The notes: a model not told the origin generated them from the letters alone. A stretch of 64,000 nt of DNA from Bacteroidota bacterium (GCA_016721435.1 JADKIC010000009.1:1-64000); one strand, 5' to 3'; positions 20,205 through 30,311 are shown, numbered from the stretch's first letter. Program-made: numbers and translations.

Positions 20205-20786
20205 ATGAGTTTCGATAAAATAATCTCAGTTCCCGGCTTAAGCGGGTTGTTTAAGATGGTCGCTCAAATGCGGAATAGCGGCTTTGTAGTAGAGTCATTG
20301 GCCGATGGTCGCCGTATTCCCGTTTCTTCTATGCAGCGTATAATTATGTTAAAGGATATTGCTGTTTATACCATGGAAGATGATATTCCATTGTATGATG
20401 TTTTTAAGAAAATGAAGGAGCAGGATGCGCTGGCGCTTTCTATTTCACCTAAAGCCGAACCGGCTGATTTAAAAGCAACTCTGAAGAAAATTCTTCCTGA
20501 GTTTGATGACGAAAGGGTGCACGCTTCTGATATTCGTAAAATGTTTATCTGGTATAAACTGGTTAAAGATATTGTTGGTTCTCCGGAAGCGGAGGAAGCA
20601 ATGAAACTGGAATCAGGGGAAATGCCGGTGAAAGAGCCTGATGCTGAAGAGCCTGCCGCAGAGGTGGTTGCAGAAAAGGTAGTGAAGAAGAAAGCCGTCA
20701 AGAAAAAAGAAGAAGTTGTGGCAGAAGCAACTACAGACGAAGCGCCAAAGAAGAAGGCCAGGAAATCTTCTAAAACTGCAGAGTAA
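20205..20786 (+). CDS. DUF5606 family protein
   Basis: 193-aa cytoplasmic protein of a family known only from Bacteroidota. The conserved N-terminal ~135 residues include FDKIISVPGLSGLFKMVAQ, DGRRIPVSSMQRIIMLKDI, YTMEDDIPLYDVFKKMKE and LPEFDDERVHASDIRKMF. This is followed by a low-complexity Glu/Ala/Lys tail (VVAEKVVKKKAVKKKEE), probably disordered and basic at the very end. The function is unknown; a link to RNA, ribosome or envelope function cannot be drawn from sequence. It is divergent from the S9 peptidase and has its own -7 box. Confidence 0.88.
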   Translation: MSFDKIISVPGLSGLFKMVAQMRNSGFVVESLADGRRIPVSSMQRIIMLKDIAVYTMEDDIPLYDVFKKMKEQDALALSISPKAEPADLKATLKKILPEFDDERVHASDIRKMFIWYKLVKDIVGSPEAEEAMKLESGEMPVKEPDAEEPAAEVVAEKVVKKKAVKKKEEVVAEATTDEAPKKKARKSSKTAE

Positions 20787-21133
20787 TCCTTTTTATTTAT
20801 AACCGATTTGGTAGCAAATCGTATTACCTGAGCTATTTCATTTTTGCATTAAACATTTCAAGGCTTTGATGCATGTATGTGTAGAATTTTCCGGACTTCT
20901 TCAGCGCCATTTGGTTTTGAGGAAAAATGGATGTCTTTCTATGTTAAGCAGTGAAATTAAGATTGGCGTTCAATGGGAGAGGGAAGGTTCTGTTTTTTTA
21001 TGATACCAACATTCTTCCTGTACTGTAGTTTTTAAAGCGTAGCGGGTTGAGCTCATCAATACCCCTTAAGGTAATTCATTGATGTTTTCTAAGGAATACA
21101 ATTATCTTCGCATTGATTTATAAAACATCCGCA
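20787..21133. other. Intergenic region without recognised features
   Basis: About 350 nt. A TATCTTCG (one mismatch to TAnnTTTG, near 21105) could be the -7 box for the oligoendopeptidase. No gene, RNA or repeat was recognised. Confidence 0.35.
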
Positions 21134-22855
21134 ATGAATTCCACTATGAATACTATGTCCGTTGAACGAAGCTTTCTTCCTGCTCAGATAGAGGTGAGTA
21201 ATTGGGATCAGATTCAATCGTATTTTGATCATCTTTTACAAAGGAATATTGATCAACCGGAGGATTTGAGAATCTGGTTACAGAACCGGAGTGAACTGGA
21301 AGCATTTCTGCAGGAAGATATGGGATGGAGATATATTCGGATGAGTTGTGATACAGTCAATGAAGAATATGCTGCGGCTTTTAATTTTTTTGTCGGGGAG
21401 ATTCAACCCCGCATTGCACCTCTGAGCCAGCAACTTGATTTGAAATTACTTCAGAGTCCGGCCTGCGCACAGTTGAAAGGGAGGTCTTATGAAATAATGC
21501 TGCGTCAAATACGAAAAAGAGTTGAAATTTTCAGAGAAGAGAATGTGCCCTTGCTGGCGGAATTGCAGCAACAGGAACAGGAGTTTTCTGCCATCACCGG
21601 AGCAATGACCATCATGGTGGATGAAAAGGAAATTACCCTTCAGCAAGCCGCTAATTTTCTTGAAAGAGATGATCGCGAAAAGCGGGAAGAAATTTATAAG
21701 AAAATATATGCACGTCGCCTTCAGGATAAAGATAAACTGGACGTCTTAATGAACGATCTGATTGCAAAGAGAAATGCGATCGCAAAGAATGCCGGTTTCC
21801 CCGATTTCCGCGATTATATGTTTGCCAACCTTGGTCGTTTTGACTACAACAGCGACGATTGTTTGAAGTTTCATCAGGCAGTAGCCACTTGCCTCGTACC
21901 GTTAAATGAAGCAATAGAAGACCTGCACAGAAAAGAATTGAAACTGGAGGTGTTGAAACCCTGGGATACTGCCGCCGCGCCTCCCGGACAATCTCCACTT
22001 ATCCCTTCTGCTTCTGCTGCTGAACTTATGGACAAAGCGATTGCCTGCTTCGAGGAAATTGATCCCTATCTCGGTCAGTGTATGCAGCAAATGAAGGAGG
22101 CAAAACGTCTGGATCTGGATTCCAGAAAAGGGAAAAGCTCCGGGAGGTTATAATTATCCGCTTTATGAAACCGGACTACCTTTTATCTTCATGAATTCCA
22201 CCAATACGCTTCGTGATCTGGTGACTATTGTTCATGAAGGAGGACACGCCGTACAATCGATTCTTGATAAGCCTCTTGAACTGGTGGATTTTAAAAATAT
22301 TCCCAGTGAAGTAGCGGAGCTCGCATCGATGTCGATGGAGTTGATTTCAATGGAACACTGGCATCACTTTTAAAAATCCGGAAGATCTTAAAAAAGCAAA
22401 GCGAAAACATCTCGAAGATGTACTGAAAGGTTTACCGTGGATAGCTTGTATAGATGCTTTTCAACATTGGATATATACCCACCAACAACATAACGCTGAG
22501 CAGAGAAGTGAAGCCTGGGTAAATATTTTCTGTCGTTTTTCAGGAAAGATCGTTGATTGGTCAGACCTGGAACATATACGGGCAATTTTATGGCAGAAAC
22601 AACTGCATATTTTGAAGTTCCTTCTATTATATTGAGTATGGATTTGCACAATTAGGTGCAATCGCCATGTGGAGAAATTATCGGGCAAACCCATCAGAAA
22701 CGATAAAGAATTATCTGGAAGCTTTGAAGATGGGTTATACCTCTTCGATTGGTGAAATTTATGACCGGGCAGGAGTGAAGTTTGATTTTTCAGAGACGTA
22801 TATTCATGAACTAAGTGAGTTCGTCAAAGATGAATGGAGAAAATTGGCCGATTGA
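21134..22855 (+). CDS. M3 family oligoendopeptidase, PepF-like (several frameshifts)
   Basis: Zinc metallopeptidase of about 570 aa that degrades short peptides in the cytoplasm. The zinc motif HEXXH is present in VTIVHEGGHAVQS, with the third ligand region in MSMELISMEHW. Other family landmarks are FRDYMFANLGRFDY and YYIEYGFAQLGAIAMW. I take ATG 21134 (MNSTMNTMS); 21146 and 21155 are alternatives. The reading frame breaks near 22133 (extra A, GKAPGGYNYPLYETG restored), near 22368 (missing T), and twice around 22600-22625 before resuming to 22855. All joins restore conserved sequence. The break density is higher than elsewhere, so a true pseudogene cannot be excluded. Confidence 0.83.
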
Positions 22856-23010
22856 AAGAGAAAGGATTTATACATGTTTAATAGGGCTTTATAGCATTTA
22901 ATGTTTTAGTGTTTTATTTAATTATTGATATTCAAAGAAATTATACTTTTCTAAAAGTGAAACTTTTTTGAATGATTTTCGAATAAGAAATGATATAGAA
23001 GTGTGAAGAC

Positions 23011-25951
23011 ATGAACCCGATTATTTTTTAGCACTAGTTTTGATTGCAGGCGGCACTTTACTGCTGTTAGTGATTGTGCTCTGGTTTAAATTGGGCAAAT
23101 CCAATAAAAAGGAAAAGGAAGAGATATCATTCAATACACTATTTGATCAGCAACCGGAAGCATGGTTAATTATTGATGGGATTACGCTTCGAACGATCAA
23201 GGCCAATCAAAAGGCGATGAATCTTTTTGGCATTTTCCGGGAGCAGTTTCTGAATAAGCTCAGTTTCGATAAGCTTTTTGAAGAAGAGCTTTCAGAGGAT
23301 GAGGTTTCATTGCTACTGAATGCAATTGACAATAATACTTTCGTAAATAAAACCCTCGTGTGCAGAAGTCTGAGTGGTAGAAATTTCAAAATGTCCGTAA
23401 GTATTAACAGGGTGAGTGAAGGGAATTTATTTTGCAGATTTTTGGAGCCGCTGGTAATGGCAATCCCCATCCCCATGCAACCTCAGGTGGAAACAACTTC
23501 GAGGGAAACCACCCCAAAGTTGGAGATGAATGTACCGGAGGTCGTTACAGAATCGGAGGATGTCCCTTTGTCTGCCGGCAATGTTCGGGAATTTTCGGAT
23601 TTGCCGGAGATGGGCTTATCTGTTCAACATCTTTCTTCTGCTACTGAAGCAATTGCTTTTGTTCATGCTGATCAAAGCATCATGGAATCGAATGCGGCAT
23701 TTTCCATTTTAACGGGTTACAGCATTGAGGAATTAAAAACGTTGGGTTTTGATCAACTTATCCATCCTTCGCAGTCAATGTTGCATGAGGATTGGTTTGC
23801 ACGACTTGCCGATGGAAGAAATAAAGTTTCCCGCACGGAAAGGGTCATCATTCGCAAGGATGGTAAACCCGCCTCCCTGGAATTGTTGGCCGCGGGAATG
23901 CCCTCTCGTCAATCAGTGATTATCACAGCTATCGATAACAGCAGCGCTCGTGAAGCCCAACAGGTCTTGATGAGAAACCGCGAAAACCTGCTGGCATTGG
24001 TAGAAAATACCGGAGAGTCTGTTTTTCGCTCGATGCCTGGGAAAGATAACGGTGTTGAATAGCCGTTACAAGGATTTGTTTTTCCTGAACCAGTCTGTTC
24101 ATCTCACAGAAGGTATGCTCTTTGAAGAACAACTTCCGCACGAAGAGAGAAAGGTTTTCAGGGAGCGATTCAGGTCCCGTCTTACAAGGGAAAACCTTAA
24201 ACTACAGAGAAGATTTTAAGAATGAATCCGGCCTTACTCAGGTGTATGAAGCTTTGCTCTACCCGGTGCGCGATGTGGAAGGATTGATAACGGGAATAAC
24301 CTATGCCGGCAGGGATATTACCGAACGACTGAAGCAGGAAGAAGCCTTGCGGGAGGCGAGGGATAATGCCGAACAGGCTACGCTCGCGAAGTCGGAGTTT
24401 TTAGCAGTGATGAGCCATGAAATCCGGACACCATTGAATGGTCTGATCGGTATTTCTGAGTTGCTTAACAATACACATCTGGATCATCAGCAGAAGGAGT
24501 TTGTAGATATTATTCGGCTCAGTAATAAAACATTGTTGCAGGTGATTTCTGATATTCTTGATTTTTCAAAGATCGAAGCCAATAAAATGCAATTGGAAAT
24601 CGCTCCTTTTCATGTGGAGGATGTGGCGAAAGAAACGCTGACGATTTTATCCGGTAAGGCGAAGGAGAAGGGGATAGACTTGAAGATAGAATTGGCCGAA
24701 GGTTTGCCTGTCGTCATTTATGGGGATAAAGCCCGGCTCCGGCAGGTCTTGATGAATCTTGTCGGGAATTCTTTAAAGTTTACAGAGAAGGGTAGTGTAA
24801 GCATTTTGATTAGAAAATCAGAGGAAACAGAGGATCGGCAGGTGATTGAATTTGCAGTGAAAGATACCGGTGTGGGCATTGAAGCAGATCAGGCCGAAAA
24901 TCTTTTCACCGCATTTACGCAGGCTGACCTTTCTACTTATAGAAAGTATGGGGGTACAGGTCTGGGCTTAACTATTTGTAAGACGCTCGTCAATCTGATG
25001 GGTGGTGAGATTTGGGTGGAAAGCCGTCCGGGAGAAGGAAGCACATTTTATTTTAATATCAGTTCTGCGATCGCCACAAAACCTGTTGAAAATGAAACAG
25101 CGAAAGCACAGGCCTTACCCATGCCGAAATCGGCTTTCAGTGAATCAACTGCAGATTTCGCTTTGAAATACCCTGCCCGAATTCTATTGGTAGATGATAA
25201 CGATATCAACCGGCTTCTTGCCCGAAAATTATTTGAGCGATTGGGGTATTCCATAGAGTCAGTAGCAGATGGAAAGAAGGCCTATGATTTGATTAAGGAG
25301 AAAGATTTTGATCTGGTGTTTATGGATGTACAAATGCCCGAATGGGATGGGCTCTATGCCACCCGGATGATCAGAGCGGATATTTCGCCCGTTCGTCAAC
25401 CCGTTATCATTGCCATGACCGCTTTTGCGGGTAAGGATGATAAAGATGCCTGTAAGGAAGCAGGGATGGATGATTATGTATCCAAGCCTATCATCCTTGA
25501 CGATATGGAACAAATGTTATTAAAGTGGACGCCGGATAAAATTCAGGAAATGAAACAGAAAACAGAATACGTGAAAACAACAGTAAAAAGTACCGACAAG
25601 GAATTGCTGGATACAACATCCATTCAACGTCTTTTAAAGATTGGAGAGCAAACAGATCCCGGCTTCTTGCAGCAGGTATTGGAGATGTTTATGAAGCAGG
25701 CACCGGAGAATATTGGAGAGATTAGTAATTTCCTTGACAGAGGAGATTTTACCGGAATGTGGAAAACTGCACATAAATTGAAAGGAACAAGTCTGAATAT
25801 TGGAGCCGCAAGAATGGCTGAAATATGTAAAGAGATCGAGAAAAAAGGGAGAAATCTTGAAACGAATGGTTTACAAGGACTCTGCATGCAACTGGAAAGT
25901 GATTATGAGTTAACTTTGGTTGAACTGAAAAAAAGGTTTCAATATAATTAA
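23011..25951 (+). CDS. Hybrid sensor histidine kinase (TM-PAS-HisKA-HATPase-REC-Hpt), frameshifted
   Basis: Multidomain phosphorelay sensor of about 980 aa. N-terminal MNPIIF followed by one membrane helix (ALVLIAGGTLLLLVIVLWF), two to three PAS domains (about 35-455), HisKA with the phospho-accepting His in AVMSHEIRTPLNGLIG (about residue 469), HATPase (NLVGNSLKFTEKG, KDTGVGIEAD, GGTGLGLTICK), receiver with Asp in LVFMDVQMPEWDG (about 770), and Hpt with His in WKTAHKLKGTSLNIG (about 920). Start 23011 requires one more T in the T-run at 23024-23029; further breaks lie near 24053 and 24172. With no periplasmic domain the signal is probably cytoplasmic or membrane-derived. No partner response regulator is adjacent. 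Confidence 0.87.
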
Positions 25952-26036
25952 TTTACAATCCTATTTAACTTAAAATCAAAATTTTAACGCTATTTAAGAC
26001 TTTTCTTTACAGGAAGTGAAAAATTTGAAAAATCTA

Positions 26037-26066
26037 TTGTTTTAACCAAAACCATATGTATCTTTG
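26037..26066 (+). promoter_or_regulatory. Promoter TTG-N19-TATCTTTG for rpsU
   Basis: TTG at 26037-26039, a spacer of 19 nt, then TATCTTTG at 26059-26066: a full match to the Bacteroidota consensus. The predicted start near 26073 leaves a 15-nt leader before the rpsU ATG. Confidence 0.65.
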
Positions 26067-26087
26067 CAACCCACTTATAAAATTATC

Positions 26088-26282
26088 ATGATCATCGTTC
26101 CAATAAAAGAAAACGAAACAATCGACAAAGCGCTTAAAAAGTACAAAAAGAAGTTTGAGAAAACCGGTACTGTAAAGCAATTGCGTGCACGTCAGGCATT
26201 TGAGAAGCCTTCTATTACACGTCGTACGGAAATTAAAAAGGCGATTTACAAGAATCATCTGCAAGCTGCGGTAGAGGTTTAA
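26088..26282 (+). CDS. rpsU: 30S ribosomal protein S21
   Basis: 64-aa small-subunit protein, highly basic, with the S21 core MIIVPIKENETIDKALKKYK, FEKTGTVKQLRARQAFEKPS and ITRRTEIKKAIYKN. The ATG at 26088 is chosen over an in-frame TTG at 26064 because the family starts with MIIVPIKE and the TTG lies inside the promoter -7 box. It is transcribed alone from the promoter at 26037-26066 and closed by the hairpin at 26313-26342. Confidence 0.95.
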   Translation: MIIVPIKENETIDKALKKYKKKFEKTGTVKQLRARQAFEKPSITRRTEIKKAIYKNHLQAAVEV

Positions 26283-26312
26283 TACCCCTTCTTACCTTCC
26301 TTATATTAGTTG

Positions 26313-26342
26313 ATCCGGGTTTCAAACGAGCCCGGATTTTTA
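26313..26342 (+). terminator. Rho-independent terminator of rpsU
   Basis: ATCCGGG (26313-26319) pairs with CCCGGAT (26331-26337) around an 11-nt loop and is followed by TTTTTAA. It lies 31 bp past the rpsU stop. Confidence 0.8.
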
Positions 26343-26437
26343 ATTTTCCACTTTTAGATTTTGATTCCGTTTAGATGTATCTTTAGCATACAATAAATTT
26401 GAATTTTCGAGTTTAAGTAGAAAGCAATCTCGTTAAT

Positions 26438-27334
26438 GTGACCGACCACGAACGTTTTATTAATTATTTGCGCTTTGAAAAGCGTTCCTCAGAGCATACA
26501 GTCATTGCTTATGAAAACGATTTAAAGCAATATGCTGATTATCTCGGTATACAATATCAACTCATCGACCTCACGCAGTCCAGTCATTTTATTATTCGTT
26601 CCTGGATCGTTTCCCTCATGGAAGCAGGTTTGGATCCGCGATCTGTAAATAGAAAAATTACCACATTACGAACATTCTATCGTTTTTTGGTGAAGACAGG
26701 TCGCCTGGAGCGTACTCCGATGATTAAAGTAATGGCTCCTAAAACAAAGAAGAAATTACCGGAATATGTAGATGAGCCACGCATGCAAAAGCTTTTCGTT
26801 TTGGAGGCAGAACAGGAAGCAGGATTTGAGAACCTGAGAAATCTGCTCATCATGGATTTTTTTTACAGAACCGGCGTGCGTCTCTCTGAACTGATCGGGT
26901 TAAAAGTAAGTGATGTGAATCTTTATAATTTAACCATAACGGTGCTGGGTAAGAGAAATAAGATCCGACAAATTCCTATCACAAATAATTTCCGGCAAAT
27001 CCTCACGGAATATCTGGCAGAGCGACAGAAATTTATGCTCGAACACTGTACAGATCACCCTTATTTCTTCGTCGAAAATAAAGGTAACCAAATGTATCCC
27101 GGATTCGTTTACCGATTAGTGAAAAACAGCATTAGCAGAGTTTCTACTGGTGAAAAGAGAAGTCCGCATGTTTTAAGGCATAGTTTTGCTACAGCCATGC
27201 TCAATCACGGTGCCGATATCAATGCCATTAAAGAACTTCTTGGTCATAGTAGTCTCGCCGCCACACAGGTGTACACCCATAATTCCATAGAAAAACTGAA
27301 GGAAATTTATAAACAAGCCTTCCCCAAAGCATAA
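26438..27334 (+). CDS. Site-specific tyrosine recombinase, XerC/XerD-like
   Basis: 298-aa tyrosine recombinase that resolves chromosome dimers at dif by family knowledge. N-terminal SAM-like core-binding domain (MTDHERFINYLRFEKRSSEH to about residue 85), then the catalytic domain with Arg I in RTGVRLSELIGL, the HxxR box in SPHVLRHSFATAML, His/Trp-equivalent in ELLGHSSLAATQ and the nucleophile Tyr in VYTHNSIEKL. Length and placement before a hibernation factor fit the chromosomal Xer protein of Bacteroidota, not an integron or ICE integrase; there are no flanking att-like repeats. XerC and XerD cannot be separated here. The reading frame is intact. Confidence 0.9.
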   Translation: MTDHERFINYLRFEKRSSEHTVIAYENDLKQYADYLGIQYQLIDLTQSSHFIIRSWIVSLMEAGLDPRSVNRKITTLRTFYRFLVKTGRLERTPMIKVMAPKTKKKLPEYVDEPRMQKLFVLEAEQEAGFENLRNLLIMDFFYRTGVRLSELIGLKVSDVNLYNLTITVLGKRNKIRQIPITNNFRQILTEYLAERQKFMLEHCTDHPYFFVENKGNQMYPGFVYRLVKNSISRVSTGEKRSPHVLRHSFATAMLNHGADINAIKELLGHSSLAATQVYTHNSIEKLKEIYKQAFPKA

Positions 27335-27354
27335 CACATTAAAAACTAAAAATT

Positions 27355-27654
27355 ATGAAAGTGAAAGTTCAATCCATCCATTTTACTGCCGATCGGAAAC
27401 TCCTGCAATTCGTAGAAGAAAAAGTGGACAAGCTGACGCAGTTTTATGAAGCGATTATTGAAAGCGAAGTTTACCTGCGTCTTGATAAATCGGATGATAA
27501 AGGCAATAAGATTGCAGAAATTAAAATATCAGCCCCGGGAAAAACGATGTTTGCCCGTGAACAATGTAAAACATTTGAAGAAGCCACAGATAATGCTGTG
27601 GAAGCACTTCGAAAGCAAATCACAAAGCATAAAGAAAAGCAAAGAGGAAGTTGA
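27355..27654 (+). CDS. Ribosome hibernation-promoting factor, HPF/YfiA family (short form)
   Basis: 99-aa protein that binds the 30S decoding centre during stationary phase. The fold pattern is beta-alpha-beta-beta-beta-alpha: MKVKVQSIHFTADRKLLQFV, YEAIIESEVYLRLDKSDD, KIAEIKISAPGKTMFAREQC, AVEALRKQITKHKEKQRGS. It lacks the long-form C-terminal dimerisation domain. The ATG is 20 bp after the xer stop, so both are probably one transcript ending at the terminator at 27679. Confidence 0.9.
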   Translation: MKVKVQSIHFTADRKLLQFVEEKVDKLTQFYEAIIESEVYLRLDKSDDKGNKIAEIKISAPGKTMFAREQCKTFEEATDNAVEALRKQITKHKEKQRGS

Positions 27655-27678
27655 TTCCTTTTCCATATAAAAACAAAG

Positions 27679-27705
27679 AGCCTGCTTATTTAAGCGGGCT
27701 TTTTT
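27679..27705 (+). terminator. Rho-independent terminator after xer-hpf
   Basis: AGCCTGCTT (27679-27687) pairs with AAGCGGGCT (27692-27700) with one T-G pair and a short loop, followed by a run of six T. Confidence 0.8.
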
Positions 27706-27835
27706 AATTTACATTAATCGGTCTGAAATAAAGCATATTTAACATTTTATCCCCGCTATTTTTGACCAGAAAGGCAGGGGAAGAATAAAAAAGCATTTTT
27801 TTTTCAATTCTTTTCAATAATTTAAGTGCTTCCAC

Positions 27836-27865
27836 TTGTTTGAAATAAAGAATTTACTAAATTTG
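27836..27865 (+). promoter_or_regulatory. Promoter TTG-N19-TAAATTTG for the tRNA-tuf cluster
   Basis: TTG at 27836-27838, 19-nt spacer, then TAAATTTG at 27858-27865, matching the Bacteroidota consensus. The predicted start near 27872 is about 37 nt before the first tRNA. Confidence 0.65.
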
Positions 27866-27908
27866 CAGTCCCATTTTGGGGATTGTCTTGTAGTGAATTG
27901 ATATTCAA

Positions 27909-27982
27909 GCCGATGTAGCTCAGCTGGTCAGAGCTACTGATTTGTAATCAGTAGGTCGGGGGTTCGAATCCCTCCATCGGCT
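27909..27982 (+). tRNA. tRNA-Thr (anticodon TGT)
   Basis: Cloverleaf of 74 nt: acceptor GCCGATG with CATCGGC, D-loop AGCTCAGCTGGTCAGAGCT, anticodon loop TTTGTAA in stem CTGAT/ATCAG, T-arm GGGGGTTCGAATCCCTC. CCA is not encoded. First of four tRNAs preceding tuf. Confidence 0.95.
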
Positions 27983-28065
27983 CAAGTTTGAATTGTCTGG
28001 GTGGAGTTGAAAAATCTCCTTCCGGTAAAAGGAACACCTCAGGGTCCGGGGTGTTTGTGATGAAC

Positions 28066-28148
28066 GGGGAGATAGCCAAGTGGCCAACGGCAACAGACTG
28101 TAAATCTGTCCTCTTCGGAGTTCGAAGGTTCGAATCCTTCTCTCCCCA
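28066..28148 (+). tRNA. tRNA-Tyr (anticodon GTA)
   Basis: Class II tRNA of 83 nt with a long variable arm: acceptor GGGGAGA with TCTCCCC, anticodon loop ACTGTAAATC region giving GTA, T-arm GAAGGTTCGAATCCTTC. Lies 83 nt after tRNA-Thr. Confidence 0.95.
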
Positions 28149-28253
28149 CAAGGTTCTTTGAAGTTGAAAATTCGTCTTCCGTCCCCACATCTGCGGAAGA
28201 GATACTCCCTGAAGAAGCCGGGATATTGGCTTTAAACAGCGTGTGAGATATAA

Positions 28254-28326
28254 GCGGAAGTAGCTCATTTGGTAGAGCATCAGCCTTCCAAGCTGAGGGT
28301 AGCGAGTTCGAGCCTCGTCTTCCGCT
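28254..28326 (+). tRNA. tRNA-Gly (anticodon TCC)
   Basis: 73 nt: acceptor GCGGAAG with CTTCCGC, anticodon loop CTTCCAA in stem TCAGC/GCTGA, T-arm GCGAGTTCGAGCCTCGT. Confidence 0.95.
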
Positions 28327-28567
28327 CAATTAAGAGAAAAAGTGCAGCGAAAGCTAAACGAGTAGGGATAAAAGCTGAAATAACCGGTTTGCCGGCGAAA
28401 AGCAGCAGAAGTTAAAAGAATTAAGAAGAGATGCTTGAGGCATCGGATTAATTTGTAACTTCACGCCCCGTAAAAATCAGATTGCCGGCGGGTCGGAAAG
28501 GCGGATAAAACCCTTGACAGAGGAGAATAACCCCGAGGAAAGGAATCAATATCGTTCTTTAATACCC

Positions 28568-28640
28568 GCCAATGTAGCTCAGTCGGTAGAGCACATCCAT
28601 GGTAAGGATGAGGTCACCAGTTCGATCCTGGTCATTGGCT
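28568..28640 (+). tRNA. tRNA-Thr (anticodon GGT)
   Basis: 73 nt: acceptor GCCAATG with CATTGGC, anticodon loop ATGGTAA in stem CATCC/GGATG, T-arm ACCAGTTCGATCCTGGT. It sits 43 nt before the tuf start, so tuf mRNA is probably released by processing of this tRNA. Confidence 0.95.
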
Positions 28641-28683
28641 CAATTAAAATTAACATTAACACAATAAATAACACCTTCATAAA

Positions 28684-29870
28684 ATGGCTAAAGAGAAATT
28701 TGACCGTTCCAAGCCACACGTAAACATTGGAACCATTGGTCACGTTGACCACGGTAAGACCACTCTTACTGCTGCAATTACAAACGTGCTGTCACAGCAA
28801 GGTTTGGCCGAGAAGAGGGATTTCTCCTCTATCGATAACGCTCCCGAAGAAAAGAGCGTGGTATCACGATTAACACTGCTCACGTAGAGTATCAGACGGC
28901 TAACCGTCACTATGCTCACGTTGACTGTCCGGGTCACGCCGACTATGTGAAGAACATGGTTACGGGTGCTGCTCAGATGGATGGCGCGATCCTCGTAGTA
29001 GCTGCTACAGATGGTCCTATGCCCCAGACGCGCGAGCATATCCTGCTGGCGCGCCAGGTAGGTGTTCCTAAAATTGTGGTGTTCATGAACAAAGTAGATG
29101 CGGTGGACGATCCTGAATTGTTAGACCTCGTTGAAATGGAAATCCGTGAACTGCTTTCGTTCTATGATTATGATGGTGATAATACACCTATCATTCGTGG
29201 TTCGGCTTTGGGTGGATTGAATCTTGATGCGAATTGGGTACCAAAAATCATGGAACTCATGGATGCTGTAGATACCTTTATACCACTGCCTCCTCGTGAA
29301 GTAGACAAGCCTTTCCTGATGCCGATCGAGGACGTGTTCTCTATCACAGGTCGTGGTACAGTTGCTACCGGTCGTATCGAGCGTGGTGTTATCAACTCCA
29401 ATGATTCCGTTGAAATCATCGGTATGCAATCGGAGAAACTTACTTCTACCGTTACAGGTGTGGAGATGTTCCGTAAGATTCTTGACCGTGGTGAAGCCGG
29501 CGACAACGTTGGTCTGCTCCTGCGTGGTATCGAGAAAACGGATATCCGTCGCGGAATGGTAATCGCTAAACCCGGTTCTATTAAGCCTCATGCTAAATTT
29601 AAAGCGGAGATATATGTATTGAAGAAAGAAGAAGGTGGTCGTCACACTCCTTTCCACAATAAATACCGCCCTCAATTATATTTCCGTACAACTGACGTAA
29701 CCGGTGAAATCACACTTCCTGAAGGACGTGAGATGGTAATGCCGGGAGATAACGTAACGATCACCGTTGAATTGATTCAACCGATCGCTATGGATAAAGG
29801 TCTCCGTTTCGCTATCCGCGAAGGTGGACGTACCGTTGGTGCCGGTCAGGTAACTGAAATTCTCGAATAG
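28684..29870 (+). CDS. tuf: Elongation factor Tu (one frameshift)
   Basis: GTPase that delivers aminoacyl-tRNA to the ribosome; 395 aa when restored. P-loop GHVDHGKTTLTAAIT, switch II DCPGHADYVKNM, NKVD specificity motif FMNKVDAVDD, then domains II and III to the end VGAGQVTEILE. A single A is missing from the A-run near 28853: EEK|ERGITINTAHVEY reads correctly after the change, while the uncorrected frame stops at 28887. EF-Tu is essential and this is the only copy seen, so this break is most simply a base-calling error. It is co-transcribed with the four upstream tRNAs and ends at a hairpin at 29886. Confidence 0.95.
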
Positions 29871-29885
29871 TAGAGTATAAAATTG

Positions 29886-29925
29886 ACAGGTGTTCGTCCC
29901 GGCCATACGGTTGGGACGCACCTGT
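29886..29925 (+). terminator. Hairpin terminator after tuf
   Basis: ACAGGTG (29886-29892) pairs with CACCTGT (29919-29925), and an inner GTCCC/GGGAC continues the stem. It is followed by only a short T-rich stretch (TTATAAAGTTT). Confidence 0.65.
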
Positions 29926-29929
29926 TTAT

Positions 29930-30090
29930 AAAGTTTAAGGTTTAAAGTTCAAGGTTCAAGGTTCAAGGTTCAAGGTTTAAGGTTCGAGGTACAAAGTTCA
30001 AGGTTTAAAGTTTGAGGTTTAAAGTTCGAGGTTTGAGGTTTAAAGTTCAGGGTTTAAAGTTTGAGGTTTAAGGTTTAAGGTTCAAAGTTT
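29930..30090 (+). repeat. 7-bp tandem array, 23 contiguous units
   Basis: Exactly 161 nt = 23 uninterrupted heptamers of the consensus RARGTTY: e.g. AAGGTTC (5 units), AAGGTTT (4), AAAGTTC, AAAGTTT and GAGGTTT. Only two units deviate elsewhere (GAGGTAC, AGGGTTT). It fills the space between the tuf hairpin and the next intergenic repeat before tRNA-Trp. No coding frame is supported. Confidence 0.9.
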
Positions 30091-30169
30091 ATAGGAATTG
30101 TTGAATGAATGAATTTTGGTGTAAAACCCAATGCATAAACTTCGAAAGCCAATTCTCAAAACCGGAATC

Positions 30170-30290
30170 CGAAAAGCCGAAAACCAATAGCCAAAGCAAA
30201 CTGCCGGTAGCCGGTAGCAGGAAGCTGGTAGCCCCAAAGCAAGCAGCGAGAAGCAGTAGCCAGCAGCAAGCAGCCAGAAGCCGGATTAAA
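30170..30290 (+). repeat. Imperfect AGC-rich short repeat before tRNA-Trp
   Basis: Many close variants of CCGGTAGC, GCCGAAAAC, AAGCAGC and CAGCAAGC follow each other without a strict period (CCGGTAGCCGGTAGCAGGAA, then AGCAAGCAGCGAGAAGCAGT). Low-complexity intergenic DNA directly after the heptamer array; it contains no supported gene. Confidence 0.55.
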
Positions 30291-30311
30291 ATATAAAACA
30301 CCATATCAGTT

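Noticed and set aside
26438..27334. Integrative element anchored by the tyrosine recombinase next to the tRNA cluster
   Set aside because: No cargo, relaxase, phage genes or direct repeat of a tRNA 3' end; the gene fits the chromosomal Xer recombinase.
29930..30090. CRISPR-like array
   Set aside because: Units are 7 bp and contiguous with no spacers and no cas genes nearby.
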